Below, piece by piece: positions 8,008 through 17,600 of a stretch of DNA of 64,000 nucleotides; the stretch's first letter is position 1; the number at the start of each line of letters is the position of its first letter. The notes beneath the pieces were generated by a model. That model did not search any database, was not told the DNA's origin, and worked only from the letters and a program-made list of their open reading frames with translations. The translations under genes and the position numbers were made by a program. This DNA comes from Eikenella exigua (GTDB lineage: Bacteria; Pseudomonadota; Gammaproteobacteria; Burkholderiales; Neisseriaceae). The DNA lies in NCBI RefSeq assembly GCF_008805035.1, contig NZ_CP038018.1:1889245-1953244 (forward strand), given 5' to 3'.

Positions 8008-8556
8008 CTATGCCTCGCTTTCGCCTTGCTTGCCTGTGGCATCCACCAGCGGCAACTCGTAGCGGATGGCTGCTGGCTCGGATTTAACACACTGCTTATC
8101 GCGCCAGTAGCTCGGCCACCAAAAGCTCAATTCCGCCGCATTAAACGGGATGATGCTCACGCGGTTGCCCTGATTACCGCCCAAACCCATCAGGCGACCT
8201 TGTCTGTCTTTGCCCACGATAAAAAACACATGATTGCCGCCGGTGCGTTTTTTGACTGCTAGGCAGCCGTAGGCCGGTTTGGATAGGCGGGTAAGGTAGC
8301 GTTCATCCGCCCACGCGCCCGCGCGATACCATTGCGGCACCACAAAGCGGCCGGCTTCACCCAAACACATGCCGGCAAATGTGCCACACCACGCCACCTC
8401 ATCGTCCGTCCACCATGCCTTCTGTTCACCGTTGTAGCCGCCGAACTTTTTCACCCAGCGTTGGATTTCCGGGTTGTGCTGCGGGCCCGGTATCTCACGC
8501 AAACCCAAGTGGCTTTTCGCTTTGGCAATCCACGGCAATTCGGTTTGTTTCGTCAT
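8008..8556 (-). CDS. Endolysin, TIGR02594-type CHAP/NlpC-like peptidoglycan hydrolase
   Basis: 182 residues. PWIAKAKSHLGLREIPGPQHNPEIQRW and DDEVAWCGTFAGMCLGEAG match the TIGR02594 phage family, with a candidate nucleophile Cys in AWCGTF and a later GNHVFFIVG containing the catalytic His. No signal peptide is seen, so release needs a holin. GGAGG precedes the ATG. A terminator and a large inverted repeat lie directly upstream (8571-8793), so the gene may have its own promoter there. Confidence 0.8.
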   Translation of the reverse strand: MTKQTELPWIAKAKSHLGLREIPGPQHNPEIQRWVKKFGGYNGEQKAWWTDDEVAWCGTFAGMCLGEAGRFVVPQWYRAGAWADERYLTRLSKPAYGCLAVKKRTGGNHVFFIVGKDRQGRLMGLGGNQGNRVSIIPFNAAELSFWWPSYWRDKQCVKSEPAAIRYELPLVDATGKQGESEA

Positions 8557-8570
8557 TTTTAACCTCCAAA

Positions 8571-8594
8571 CAAAAAGCCCGCACAATAGCGGGC
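8571..8594 (-). terminator. Intrinsic terminator upstream of the endolysin
   Basis: On the minus strand GCCCGC-TATTGT-GCGGGC is followed by TTTTTG. It would end transcripts arriving from the upstream lysis and tail genes just before the endolysin ribosome site, implying a promoter or antitermination for the endolysin. Confidence 0.75.
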
Positions 8595-8644
8595 AGAAAC
8601 GTAAGTCTTTGATTTTTCCAGGTAGCCTTAAAATGCGCCAAATA

Positions 8645-8793
8645 GGTGTAAATCCACCTAATTAAAAATATATACCATTGTTTTAAAACGGTTTAATTTT
8701 TGCGTTTCAGGTAGCCTCATACCAGTTATAAAGGATTACTTAATAACTGGTATGAGGCTGCCTGGAAACGTTTTAATTTGGTGGTTTTACACC
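8645..8793. repeat. 150-bp nested inverted repeat in the lysis region
   Basis: The outer arms 8645-8667 and 8771-8793 match at 21 of 23 positions. The inner arms 8703-8729 and 8743-8770 match over 27 bp with one bulge and one mismatch and enclose a 13-nt loop. The inner arms contain uptake-like sequences. The 319-nt gap 8557-8875 has no gene; besides this structure it holds uptake sequences near 8620 and 8848. It resembles a palindromic mobile or regulatory element. Confidence 0.75.
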
Positions 8794-8875
8794 AGGTTAA
8801 ATTCCAATTTACTGTTTATAAGGTTTATTTCAGCTTTCAGACTGCAGTCTTTCAGGTAGCCTAAAATTCTGCCGT

Positions 8876-9139
8876 CTAGCGGCGTGCCTTGAAGGCGGGA
8901 TTAGCGCGGCAGCTGTCGGCAAACTCTTCCAGCCTTTTGGTGTACACGGCGGCGGTGTGCAGGGATTGGGTCAGCAGTTCCACGGCCTTGTCTTGGCCGG
9001 TACCGGCTCTGATTTGCGCCGCCGGCAGCCGGGGGGCGTCGGTGCTGGGTTTCGGTTTGCTGCAGACGGTCGGGTAGTGGGCGGGGCCGGTGCAGGCCGC
9101 CAGGCCCAGCAGTGCGGCGGTCAGGATTATTTTTGCCAT
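8876..9139 (-). CDS. Lipoprotein, candidate second o-spanin
   Basis: 87 residues with a lipoprotein signal MAKIILTAALLGLAAC (lipobox LAAC), followed by a Pro-containing segment (PKPSTDAPRLP) and a C-terminal helix with two more Cys. The start overlaps the end of the upstream coiled-coil membrane protein by 13 nt. This overlapping membrane/lipoprotein pair is the usual layout of two-component spanins. It would be the second such pair in this prophage. Confidence 0.65.
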   Translation of the reverse strand: MAKIILTAALLGLAACTGPAHYPTVCSKPKPSTDAPRLPAAQIRAGTGQDKAVELLTQSLHTAAVYTKRLEEFADSCRANPAFKARR

Positions 9140-9516
9140 AGTCTGTTTATCCTTCTCAGGTTGTTAGCGGTCTCGCGTCCGACTTTTTCAGGTGGCCTGA
9201 AGGAGGCGGCCGGATGTTTGGCGGCCAGCTCGGCGCGCATCTGTGCCAGTTTTTGCGCCTGGGCACGGAGTTCCGCCCGGCTGCCGGCATTGTCCAGCTT
9301 GGCGCTTTGCAGTGCGGCGGTTTGGCTCTGTATCAGGCCGTCCTGCGCCACCATGATCTCCAGCAGTTCGTCCCGCTCGGCCGCCAAGGCCGCCAGTTCG
9401 GCATTCTTGCCCGCCAGCGCTTCGGCAAAGCCGTACCACGAATAGGCGGTAAAGCCGGCCAGCGCCCCGCAAATCACGATGGCGGCGGTGCAGTGTTTGG
9501 GCAGTCTCGGCTTCAT
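9127..9516 (-). CDS. Membrane-anchored coiled-coil protein, candidate second i-spanin
   Basis: 129 residues: a short basic N-terminus, one transmembrane helix (about 9-28), then an Ala/Glu/Gln-rich coiled coil (about 33-95) and a basic tail ending RRINRLWQK. Length, topology and overlap with a lipoprotein gene match i-spanins. Its start overlaps the end of the two-helix membrane protein gene, so the four genes 10456-8876 look like one translationally coupled lysis unit. Confidence 0.65.
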   Translation of the reverse strand: MKPRLPKHCTAAIVICGALAGFTAYSWYGFAEALAGKNAELAALAAERDELLEIMVAQDGLIQSQTAALQSAKLDNAGSRAELRAQAQKLAQMRAELAAKHPAASFRPPEKVGRETANNLRRINRLWQK

Positions 9517-9755
9517 GATGCCTCTCCTTGTTCGTCCCGAGAGGCCGCCGGCCGCCGGCCGAGGATGCTGATGGCCTTGTTGGTGCTGTTCGCGCCGTAG
9601 CAGGCGCAGATGTAGGCCAGGTAGAAATCAAAGTGCAGGCTGCCCTTGTATGCCTGCCAGCCGATCACCGCGCTGCACACCACATGCCCGCTGAACATCA
9701 CGACTTTGGACAGGCTGGCGGTACCGCCGCCGTATCCGGTCAGTAAGCCCCTCAT
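9513..9755 (-). CDS. Holin-like two-helix membrane protein (DUF2644-like)
   Basis: 80 residues with two hydrophobic segments (about 17-35 and 42-62) and a charged C-terminus ending DEQGEAS, a class II holin-like topology. FDFYLAYICACYGANSTNKAIS resembles small DUF2644 proteins of Pasteurellaceae phages, by memory only. It overlaps its neighbours at both ends by 4 nt (ATGA type). It is the best holin candidate in the prophage, being followed by the spanin-like pair and the endolysin. Confidence 0.5.
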   Translation of the reverse strand: MRGLLTGYGGGTASLSKVVMFSGHVVCSAVIGWQAYKGSLHFDFYLAYICACYGANSTNKAISILGRRPAASRDEQGEAS

Positions 9756-10456
9756 AGATACGCTCCCAATCTCGCGGCGGCGGTTTCCAACTGCGCGCGC
9801 GTTGCCGCGTCCAATTCCTTTTCCGCATACACGGCCAGATAGCCTGCCACGCGCCCGCCTTTTTTAACGGGGTAGCGGTATACCCGCCGCACGCCGTAGC
9901 CGTGTGCCAGCAGGTCGGTATTCAGGCTCGGCGTTTCGTCCGCCGTGCCGTCGGCAAAGTAAAAGCCCTGCTTCTCCGGCTGCCACGCCGACACGCCACT
10001 CTGCCCGGCCAGGATTCTCTCCACCGTGGACTTGCCGCTTAAAATCGGCAGCCACGACAGCCCGATTTCCGACACCATGCGCTGTTCGTCCTGCTTGGTT
10101 TTGGCAAATACCAACAGCCGCCCCTGATATTCGTAGGGGTTGCTGCTCGGTACGAATTTGTAGCCCAAAACGGCCTGCAGGTCCGCCATCGCCACGCCGT
10201 CCGCCGCGCTTTCGGCTTCTTTGTTTTCCACAAAGCCGTGCGGGGACTGCAGGTAGGGCGCGGCCGACCCTTCTTTGCGCGCCCCTTCGATTGCCGTTTC
10301 TGCACCGGCCCGGCTGAAACGGTCGACCAGCGCGATGGGGTCGGTTTTCCACAACACCAGTGCCGGGATGCCGGCGAGAAACAGCAGTACGCCGCGCCGG
10401 AAGCCGACCTGCCGTAAAAAGTCGGCAATGATTTGGTATTTATCCTGTTCGGACAT
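9752..10456 (-). CDS. Hypothetical phage membrane-anchored protein
   Basis: 234 residues starting MSEQDKYQIIADFLRQVGF. The start at 10456 has a GGAGG site; the frame extends further without support. One transmembrane helix (about 23-38, VLLFLAGIPALVLW) precedes a soluble, presumably periplasmic, domain with no motif I recognise. It sits between the fibre genes and the holin-like gene. It could be a lysis modulator or a host-surface modifier. Confidence 0.6.
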   Translation of the reverse strand: MSEQDKYQIIADFLRQVGFRRGVLLFLAGIPALVLWKTDPIALVDRFSRAGAETAIEGARKEGSAAPYLQSPHGFVENKEAESAADGVAMADLQAVLGYKFVPSSNPYEYQGRLLVFAKTKQDEQRMVSEIGLSWLPILSGKSTVERILAGQSGVSAWQPEKQGFYFADGTADETPSLNTDLLAHGYGVRRVYRYPVKKGGRVAGYLAVYAEKELDAATRAQLETAAARLGAYL

Positions 10457-10601
10457 TTCATCCTCCGTTTTCAGGCGGTGCCGCCCGCAGTGCCCAGACC
10501 GTGCCTTAACCGTCCGTATAAGGTTTTTCGCGGGAAACCCGTCATTGCCTCCTCCAACCAACCAATCGATTAAAGTGCCGGCCGGTAAAGTGCCGGGCAG
10601 C

Positions 10602-11321
10602 TCATTGATCCGCCCCTTGCAATTGGCCGGCAACCAGCCGGATTTCGGCCAAGATTTCGGCGGTGCGCTCCTCCGCCTCGGCAGCGCTCTTCAAGCCTTT
10701 GAGTTCGAGCTTGCGCATCCGCAGCATCCCCAGCTTGTCCGTCGCCGCCCGTAAGGCATCGGCTTGGGCGATGATGATGTCGGCCGCTTCGCATGCCGTC
10801 TTGCCGGCGGGTTTGGCAAAGGCGGCCACCTGTAACGGCGCTTCCCCTTTGCAGCCGCCGGCCTTGTAGTCGCGCGCCTGCCGTTCGCGCAGCCGGTATT
10901 CGGCTTCAAAGCGGGTAATGTGGCGGTAGGCCTGTTCCACCGCGTTATCGATGGACTCCATACCGCGCTCCACGGCTTCGGCTAAAAGCCGGGAGGCGGC
11001 CTCTTCGGTCAGCACCCACGCCTTGGCTTGAACATCCCACGTTTGATGCCCGTTCTCCCGCGGGGTGAAGGTCAGTCCGTCGGGCAGCTCGCCTATCTGT
11101 TCCACCACTACCGCCGCGCCGTCACCGGTCCGGTAGGCGGTCTTGCCCCGGTGGTCGGGCAGGTATTGCCATCTGCCGTCCGTCTCGCAAGGCCAAAAGC
11201 CGTGTTTCGCCTGCGGCCCGATACGCAGCGCATTGTCCGGCGGCAGGCTGTCCGGGTTGGCCGGGGCGCTGTAGGTATAGGGGTGCAGCGGGTGGGTGTC
11301 GTCAAAGTAGAAGTTCTGCAT
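10602..11321 (-). CDS. Tail fibre assembly/tail protein
   Basis: 239 residues beginning MQNFYFDDTHPLHPYTYSAP, with an N-terminal domain of the kind found in phage tail-fibre assembly or fibre-tip proteins (short repeated phrases such as WPCETDGRWQYLPDHRGK) and a helical C-terminus. It starts 2 nt after the fibre gene stop with a GGGAG site, so it is co-translated with the fibre. By position it is the fibre chaperone. A 145-nt gap follows it. Confidence 0.6.
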   Translation of the reverse strand: MQNFYFDDTHPLHPYTYSAPANPDSLPPDNALRIGPQAKHGFWPCETDGRWQYLPDHRGKTAYRTGDGAAVVVEQIGELPDGLTFTPRENGHQTWDVQAKAWVLTEEAASRLLAEAVERGMESIDNAVEQAYRHITRFEAEYRLRERQARDYKAGGCKGEAPLQVAAFAKPAGKTACEAADIIIAQADALRAATDKLGMLRMRKLELKGLKSAAEAEERTAEILAEIRLVAGQLQGADQ

Positions 11322-11323
11322 GG

Positions 11324-12358
11324 TTACACTCCCAGGTAGATGGCCGGCGTGAAGCCGATATTGAGCGGGCGGTTTTCGCCGTTCGCCCCAGGGTTTTGTT
11401 TCGGCGTGTCCATCGTGATGGTGGTGGCCAGCCCGGTATGGTTTTCCGTCCAATCCGCGCTGGCCACCTTGGGCGGGGTGTTGACTTGGTTCACCATCCC
11501 GCACGTGACGTACATGGGATTGCCGGTCGGAATGCCTTTATTCCCAAGCGACGGGTCGCGGGGCAGCCAAATATCATCATTATCCGTCGCTCCTAAGCCG
11601 GTAACGTGGTAGTGCTTCGCCAGAGTATCTGACTGAACTTCACCCAGAGTTTTAGATGGGCGTAAAAAGTAGCCACGCCCGTCGGTATGGAACAGATTTG
11701 GCGTGTTGATCTGCCCGTTCTTCAACTCAATCTTAAACGCCCGTTTGTAGGGCTCAGGTAATGATTTCAAAGCCTTCCCTTGGGGTGAGTTTTCCGGGTA
11801 TTTATCTCCGGTGGCTAGGTACCACTTTGCCGGCATAGCGTCAGCGGTAGTGGACAGCAGTTCAATCTTGCCGACAAATAGACCATCACCGGTACCGGTT
11901 TTGGCTAGCAGCTTTTTCAGTTCGGCCACCTCCCTCTCCAGGGTTTCAGTGGAGAGTTTGGCGGCAGCGGCAGTATTGCCAGCAGTCTGCGCGGCTTGGC
12001 TGGCCGTTTGTGCTGTTCTATCTGCATTCGTGGCAGCCTGGCTAGCGCTGTCAGCCTTACCAGCGGCGGCAGTGGCTACTTTTTCCGCCTCAGTTAGCTT
12101 GGTTTGCAGTTGTTGCAACTGCTTTTTCAGTTCGGCCAGTTCACCGGATGGCGCAGCGTTCCCACCGGCTTTTTCCAGCTTTGCCACCCGTTCCGTCAGT
12201 TCAGCTGCAGCCTTTTTAATCTGCTTTAGCTCTTCATCTGATCCACTGCCGACCTTTCCTGTCAGTTCGGTAAAATTGTCGTTGCACTTCTGAAATCCGA
12301 CGCGGATACTGTCGCCGCCGGCGCCGTTTGGCAGGCTGCCCAAATTGATTTGCTCCAT
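11324..12358 (-). CDS. Tail fibre protein
   Basis: 344 residues. The N-terminus MEQINLGSLPNGAGGDSIRV is a virion-attachment type start. Residues about 40-150 are Ala/Glu/Lys-rich coiled coil with AATNADRTAQTASQAAQTA-style repeats, and the C-terminus ends in a collar-like NRPLNIGFTPAIYLG. This is typical of trimeric tail fibres that bind the host surface. It lies after the tail-tip genes. Confidence 0.75.
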   Translation of the reverse strand: MEQINLGSLPNGAGGDSIRVGFQKCNDNFTELTGKVGSGSDEELKQIKKAAAELTERVAKLEKAGGNAAPSGELAELKKQLQQLQTKLTEAEKVATAAAGKADSASQAATNADRTAQTASQAAQTAGNTAAAAKLSTETLEREVAELKKLLAKTGTGDGLFVGKIELLSTTADAMPAKWYLATGDKYPENSPQGKALKSLPEPYKRAFKIELKNGQINTPNLFHTDGRGYFLRPSKTLGEVQSDTLAKHYHVTGLGATDNDDIWLPRDPSLGNKGIPTGNPMYVTCGMVNQVNTPPKVASADWTENHTGLATTITMDTPKQNPGANGENRPLNIGFTPAIYLGV

Positions 12359-12406
12359 ATTATCTCCAATAAAAAAGACTCATCAGGGTCTTGGTAATGA
12401 AAGCCG

Positions 12407-14344
12407 TTATACCGGCAACCGGCACAGAATCCAGTTTTCCGGGACATACTCCGGCGGTTGGTATGCCTTGCCATCGGATTTGAGCGAAATATACTTGTAC
12501 ACCTCCAACTTGTCGTCGCTGTGGCGGAAGCCTTGCCCGCCCCAAAACGGCACTTGATCCGAGCGGTTCTCTTCGGTTGAGTTCAGAATCAAGTCGATTA
12601 AATCCAGCAACCCTTTCTGTGCGGCAGCGGCAGCCTGAATCTCTTTCTGCGCCTCCACATCCCAGCCGCCCCAAGTCTCAAACTCGCGTTGTGCCTCTGC
12701 TTCATTGTAGCGGTTCTGCAAGACCCGGAGATCCCGCCGCCGTTTAGCCGCCTCTTCCGGCGAGTAGTTGGCATTTTCTTCATAAGCCACCACCGGATTG
12801 AGCTTAAACAGGAGGTTGAATGCCCGTTGCAGGCTCCAGGTGCTGTTCGTCAAAAAGTTGTTGAATTTATCCAGTACGCTGGGGTTGCCCATCAACTCGT
12901 CCCAAGATGGTTTATGCTGCGGCGCGTAGTAGTCCAAATTCGCCCGTTTATATACGTCTGACATTCGGAGTGGCACGGTCGGATTCCACGGTGCGCCTTT
13001 GTAGTCGTCCGGCACGTTCGGCCCGTGAACATACAGCGGACGATTGGACATCGAACGCTCGAAGGCGCTGTGTGCCATCGTACCACCCACCGCGTTGAGT
13101 AACCCGCCGCCAGGCAATTTGAACAATCCTGCCGCGCCGTGCACCAACATATTGCATACCTTGCTGTAGTCGTGCCCGCCCTTGACAGTGTAGATAGCCC
13201 CTTGGTTGGGGCGGGTGTCGTTACGCACCGTGATGGCCTGCCCCTTGCGGATAGCCGCCGTATTGGACAGTAGGCGTAGGTAAGGGCGGGCGTTATTCAA
13301 CACCTCGTATCGTAATGGCTTATCCGGGTCGCCCTCGAACAGTTGCGACATCTGGCGCTTGACCGCTGTGTTTTCCTGTCCGATCCTTTGCGCCAACTCG
13401 TCCAGAGGCAGTGGTGTATCGGTGGCAAACACATAACTACCACGGTCGATGTAGCCCATCTCAAACGGCGATGGTTGCTGCGCCATACCGAACATATCGC
13501 CAGTATCGCCCACTGTCATCACAAACTTCATCGGTGCCGGTTCGTAGCGGTACACTACCAAACCGTAGGATGTTGGCTCGGCTACAGTCGAGCATTGTGC
13601 AAAGTATTCCCACGGGATGCCGGCTAATTCGTAAAAATGCACCGTGATTTCTGTATTCGACGACATCTCCACATACAGCCGCCCGCCGCAGCAAGAAACC
13701 AAGCCGAAGCCGTCCAACTCCGTCTGCGGGCTGTCGGTTGCGCCCAGGGCGCGGCTGCGGAAGGTCATGGTTACCGGCAGGCCGGTAAACAAACCCTGCC
13801 CCAAGCCTTGGCTGCGTGTCCAATCCAGCCGATATTTTGGGTAGTCGGCCGCCGTACCGCCACCGTAGCGCAGTTTGTTCAGCAACTTGGCCAATTGCCA
13901 ATCCTGCCCGGAAAGCACTGAGTGTACTAGGCGTCTGGCCTTTTCCCATTTGTCCGCATCGTAGCCACTGCCCCAGCCGTGAATCACCGCCGGCAGCAAG
14001 GGCTCGCTGTCCCGTTCGCCGCCGTACAGCGAGAACTCGAAACGCACAGTGCAGGCAGTGCGAATCATGCCGCCGCGGGTGCGCAGCATACCGGCAGAAT
14101 GTATTTCACCGCCTTGAGTCAAGCCGCGCTCCATCAGTTTTTTCAGTGGACGGTTGCGACAGCCGTCATTGAGCGGCAGTTCGCTGCCGTCAGCGGCCAC
14201 CACCGACAACTGCCCCGGTTGATTCAGGTCGCGCAGGCGCAGGGTCATGCTGCCGATCAGCTTAGGGCAGAACAGATTTTTCGCCAACACGTTCACGCCC
14301 TGTCCGTTGTACACTGCCAGCCCGTAATCAGTTGACGTAGCCAT
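12407..14344 (-). CDS. Large hypothetical virion-associated protein
   Basis: 645 residues from the ATG at 14344; an upstream in-frame start would overlap the preceding gene by more than 60 nt. No family recognised. It begins MATSTDYGLAVYNGQGVNVL, similar in pattern to the start of the adjacent 118-residue protein. The late region near LNPVVAYEENANYSPEEAAKR is charged and helical. Its position between the tail tip (gpJ) and the fibre suggests a tail-tip or fibre-connector protein. Confidence 0.6.
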   Translation of the reverse strand: MATSTDYGLAVYNGQGVNVLAKNLFCPKLIGSMTLRLRDLNQPGQLSVVAADGSELPLNDGCRNRPLKKLMERGLTQGGEIHSAGMLRTRGGMIRTACTVRFEFSLYGGERDSEPLLPAVIHGWGSGYDADKWEKARRLVHSVLSGQDWQLAKLLNKLRYGGGTAADYPKYRLDWTRSQGLGQGLFTGLPVTMTFRSRALGATDSPQTELDGFGLVSCCGGRLYVEMSSNTEITVHFYELAGIPWEYFAQCSTVAEPTSYGLVVYRYEPAPMKFVMTVGDTGDMFGMAQQPSPFEMGYIDRGSYVFATDTPLPLDELAQRIGQENTAVKRQMSQLFEGDPDKPLRYEVLNNARPYLRLLSNTAAIRKGQAITVRNDTRPNQGAIYTVKGGHDYSKVCNMLVHGAAGLFKLPGGGLLNAVGGTMAHSAFERSMSNRPLYVHGPNVPDDYKGAPWNPTVPLRMSDVYKRANLDYYAPQHKPSWDELMGNPSVLDKFNNFLTNSTWSLQRAFNLLFKLNPVVAYEENANYSPEEAAKRRRDLRVLQNRYNEAEAQREFETWGGWDVEAQKEIQAAAAAQKGLLDLIDLILNSTEENRSDQVPFWGGQGFRHSDDKLEVYKYISLKSDGKAYQPPEYVPENWILCRLPV

Positions 14345-14684
14345 ATAAAAACTGTCTCCCGGCAAAGGCTCCACCGTAGTGGGCCACATTACTGTTTACC
14401 CCGCTCCGTGCATCGTAGCTGATGTTCCAGCACAAAGACCACTGATCGAAATACACCGTCGAGGCGTGTTCCGTGCCACTATTGATGCAGAATGAATGGA
14501 ACACCGGCATGATGAAGATGCCTTTGAATTTTTCACGCAAGGGAAACAGGATGTCCAAGGCCAGCCGCCCGATTGGGTCATTACCGAGGATAAACACCCC
14601 TTCCACCATCAGCGCCGAATCCAGATTGGTATCCAGCACCTTGCCGTCGTTGTCATACATCTGGATGCCGTATTCGGCCGCCAT
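14328..14684 (-). CDS. Hypothetical tail-tip-associated small protein
   Basis: 118 residues beginning MAAEYGIQMYDNDGKVLDTN, probably beta-rich. Two adjacent ATGs exist (14687 and 14684); the second has better spacing to GGGAG. It overlaps the next gene by 17 nt and follows gpJ by about 10 nt. The N-terminal pattern YG-x-YxNDGxV is shared with the 645-residue neighbour. Function unknown. Confidence 0.6.
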   Translation of the reverse strand: MAAEYGIQMYDNDGKVLDTNLDSALMVEGVFILGNDPIGRLALDILFPLREKFKGIFIMPVFHSFCINSGTEHASTVYFDQWSLCWNISYDARSGVNSNVAHYGGAFAGRQFLYGYVN

Positions 14685-14696
14685 CATTTTCTCCCA

Positions 14697-17600
14697 TCAA
14701 TCATCCCAGCCGGTCAGTTTGCCCAGCCGCACCATCACATGGCCTTTCTCGTTACGTACGATCAGGCCGCGATAGTCCAGTTGTGTTCCCACCTTCCCGT
14801 TCGGGTCGGAGCGCAGTTGCGCACCGTGTTCGGCGGTCACGATAAAGCGGCCGCCGGCCATATTCAACGTGCCACCCCGGATATCCGGCGCTTCAATCGT
14901 TTGGTTGGCTTTGATGTGCCGTCCCAAAATCGAGCCGTCAGCAATCAAGTCCCCGTTGAAGTAGGTTTTATCACCGGTTACGGTAAACATCGGCAGCTTC
15001 TTGTTGTTCCACAGCATCAGCTTGTCGGCTTGAATCACCACTTCAGATTGCCCGCTCGTGCCGTCGGCCAGCAGCGAAATCCCGCCCACCACTTTAGTGC
15101 CGGTGGCGGTATCAGTGCTCACCTTCAGAGTGTAGGCGGCACGCAATTTACCGTTCAAATCGGCAAACGATTGCGCCACTTGTGTTACCGATGCCTTGGC
15201 CCCGGCTACTTCGCTTTCCACCGCCTGCACTTTCCGTGCCTGCGCTTCAGTTTGCGTGGTGAGGGCTTTCATTTCCTCGGCCACCGTGGCGATTTTGTCG
15301 CCGAACTGCGAACGCACAGCATTGATACGTTTTGATAAAACGTAATCCGCCTCGTTCATTTGGCTGTAAAAATCCCACTTGCCGGCTTGCTTGCCGGTGT
15401 TGCCGGCCATGCCTTGGTTATCACCAGCCAAATTGCCGATCAGATTAATCAAGTCTTCACCAGCCCCCGGTGCAAACTGTTCCTTGCTCAGCTTGCCCTT
15501 CAACTGCTCGAGCAATAGGGAGGGATCATCGCTGCACACCCCATCCACCGGTGCCGTCCATTCTCCGGCCAGCCCGGCACTATCCACCAGTCGTAGCCAG
15601 AAATACCAATGCTCGCCGGTTTTCACGTTGGTGAGCTGGTAGTCGGTTTGCGGTGCCGGCAGTTTCGCCAACGGCATCGCCTGATTAAAGTTGTTGCTTT
15701 TGCCGTAGCGGATTTCGGTGTGTGCTTCCGCCAATAGCGGGCTGGGCAGCGTCCAATTCAGGCCGATGGCAAACAGCTTGGGCGTGGGTCGCACCCCGGT
15801 AATGGTGTAGTTCAGGCTCCAAGCTTTTTCCAGCGGCTTAGACAACACACCACGGGCGGTGCGCCCCCGAATTTCAGCGCGGTAATCGCCGTTGGGAAGC
15901 CCTTGCAGGCTGATTTCGGCACTGGGCGCATCTGGGATATGCCGCCACAAGCGGCCGTCTTTAAAAATTTTGATGTCGTAGCTCACCACTTGACCATCGG
16001 CGCTCAAATTCTCCCAGCTTAAGGTTAAATCCCGCCCATTGGTGGACAAGTTACTATTGCCGAGCTGCGGCTGGCGTCCATAGTTGGTGGTGGCTCCAGC
16101 CTTAAACAGCGCACTGTTGTCTACCGCCGCATATTTGGCCGGGTCATGGCGCAATGCAGTAATGGTATAAGTGCCGTCATCGGTGTTTTCTTTAATGCTT
16201 ACCGCCCGATACTGGCGCGGTACCACCTTGCCGGACAACGCCCAATGGTCACCATAAGCCAACCCCGATGGGTCGCCATCCAACAGCAACTGATTAGGCT
16301 GCGGCTGTGATGCCACCTTGATGCTGTACTGTTTCGGCACCGTTTCGCCTTGCGCATTCTGTTCGAGGGCGATGTATTGCAGCCGCCAGCCAGTCAGGCT
16401 GTCGTTGATGGAACGGTCAATGGTTACAATCCGGCCGTTCACCGCCAACACCTGCCCACCCAGCTGTGCGCCGGCAAAATTGTTATCCGCTATTTGGATA
16501 ATATCGTAGGGCAGGTGTTTCAACCCTTCGCTCCCCACGGTAAACGACACTGCATCCTGCTGACGAAGCCCGGTTTGCAGTATCCATTGCCCGTAGCGCA
16601 CCGCTTGTCCGCGTGTAGTGCAGCCGAAAGCGGTTACCGACTGGATATTCAACCCATAGCGTTTGACGGCTTCGGCATCAGCCACATACTCGGTCTTGCT
16701 GCGGTAGCTATCATATTTGTCGGCAAAACGCACCAATACGGCGGTATAGGTAGATTTCAGCGCCACCCCGTTGTAGGCAAACTGCCCGTCCACCACATTG
16801 CTGTTGTCATACTGCGCCACCGGGTCGCCGCCCTGATCCAGCAACACCGACAGCTGGTTGCCGTTCCACAGCGGCATGCCGCAAAACGCACTCGCCAATT
16901 CAGTGAGCAGCTCGCCCGCCTGCCGACGGTCGGTCAGGTAGGCATTGCAGGTAAAGCGCGGCTCACGCCCGCCGAAACCATCCGGCACCATCTCGTCGCA
17001 ATAGCGGGCTACCTGATACAGGCTCCATTTGTCGATGTCTTCCGGGGATAGGCGCAATGCCAGCGTGGAGTAGCGCTCCTGGCGTACCAAATCGTAAAAC
17101 ACCCAAGCCGGATTATTCGTCCATGCAGTTTTAAAACTGCCATCCCACAGCCCACTGTAGGTGCGGTTTTCCGGGTCGTAATTGCTCGGCACTTGCACCT
17201 CGATGCCGCGAATCAGATAGTTTCGGCGGGGGTTCTGCCCGCCGAACTGGTCGGAATCAATACTCAACGCCGCCAGCGCGGTAAACGGGTAGCACAGTTT
17301 GGCATCCGTAATTTCCACATAACTGGCAAAAAAGGTGCTGTTTTGGATTTTGTCGCTGCTGCTGTCCGGCGTAGGGCGCGAAACCTTGATCGAAAACGGC
17401 GCTTTCGGCAGCTGCTCGAACACTTCGTCATGGTAAAACGCGCCGCTGCCCTTCTCGGTAAAGTTCACATGACGCTGCTGCTGCACGCCGTCATCATTCA
17501 CCAGCTGGATAATCAATGCCGTGTTCGCCGGCAGCGTATCACCGTTATCCTGTATCGCCGCATTACGCTCTACACCCACCGTTACCCGCAGCCGGGTTGG

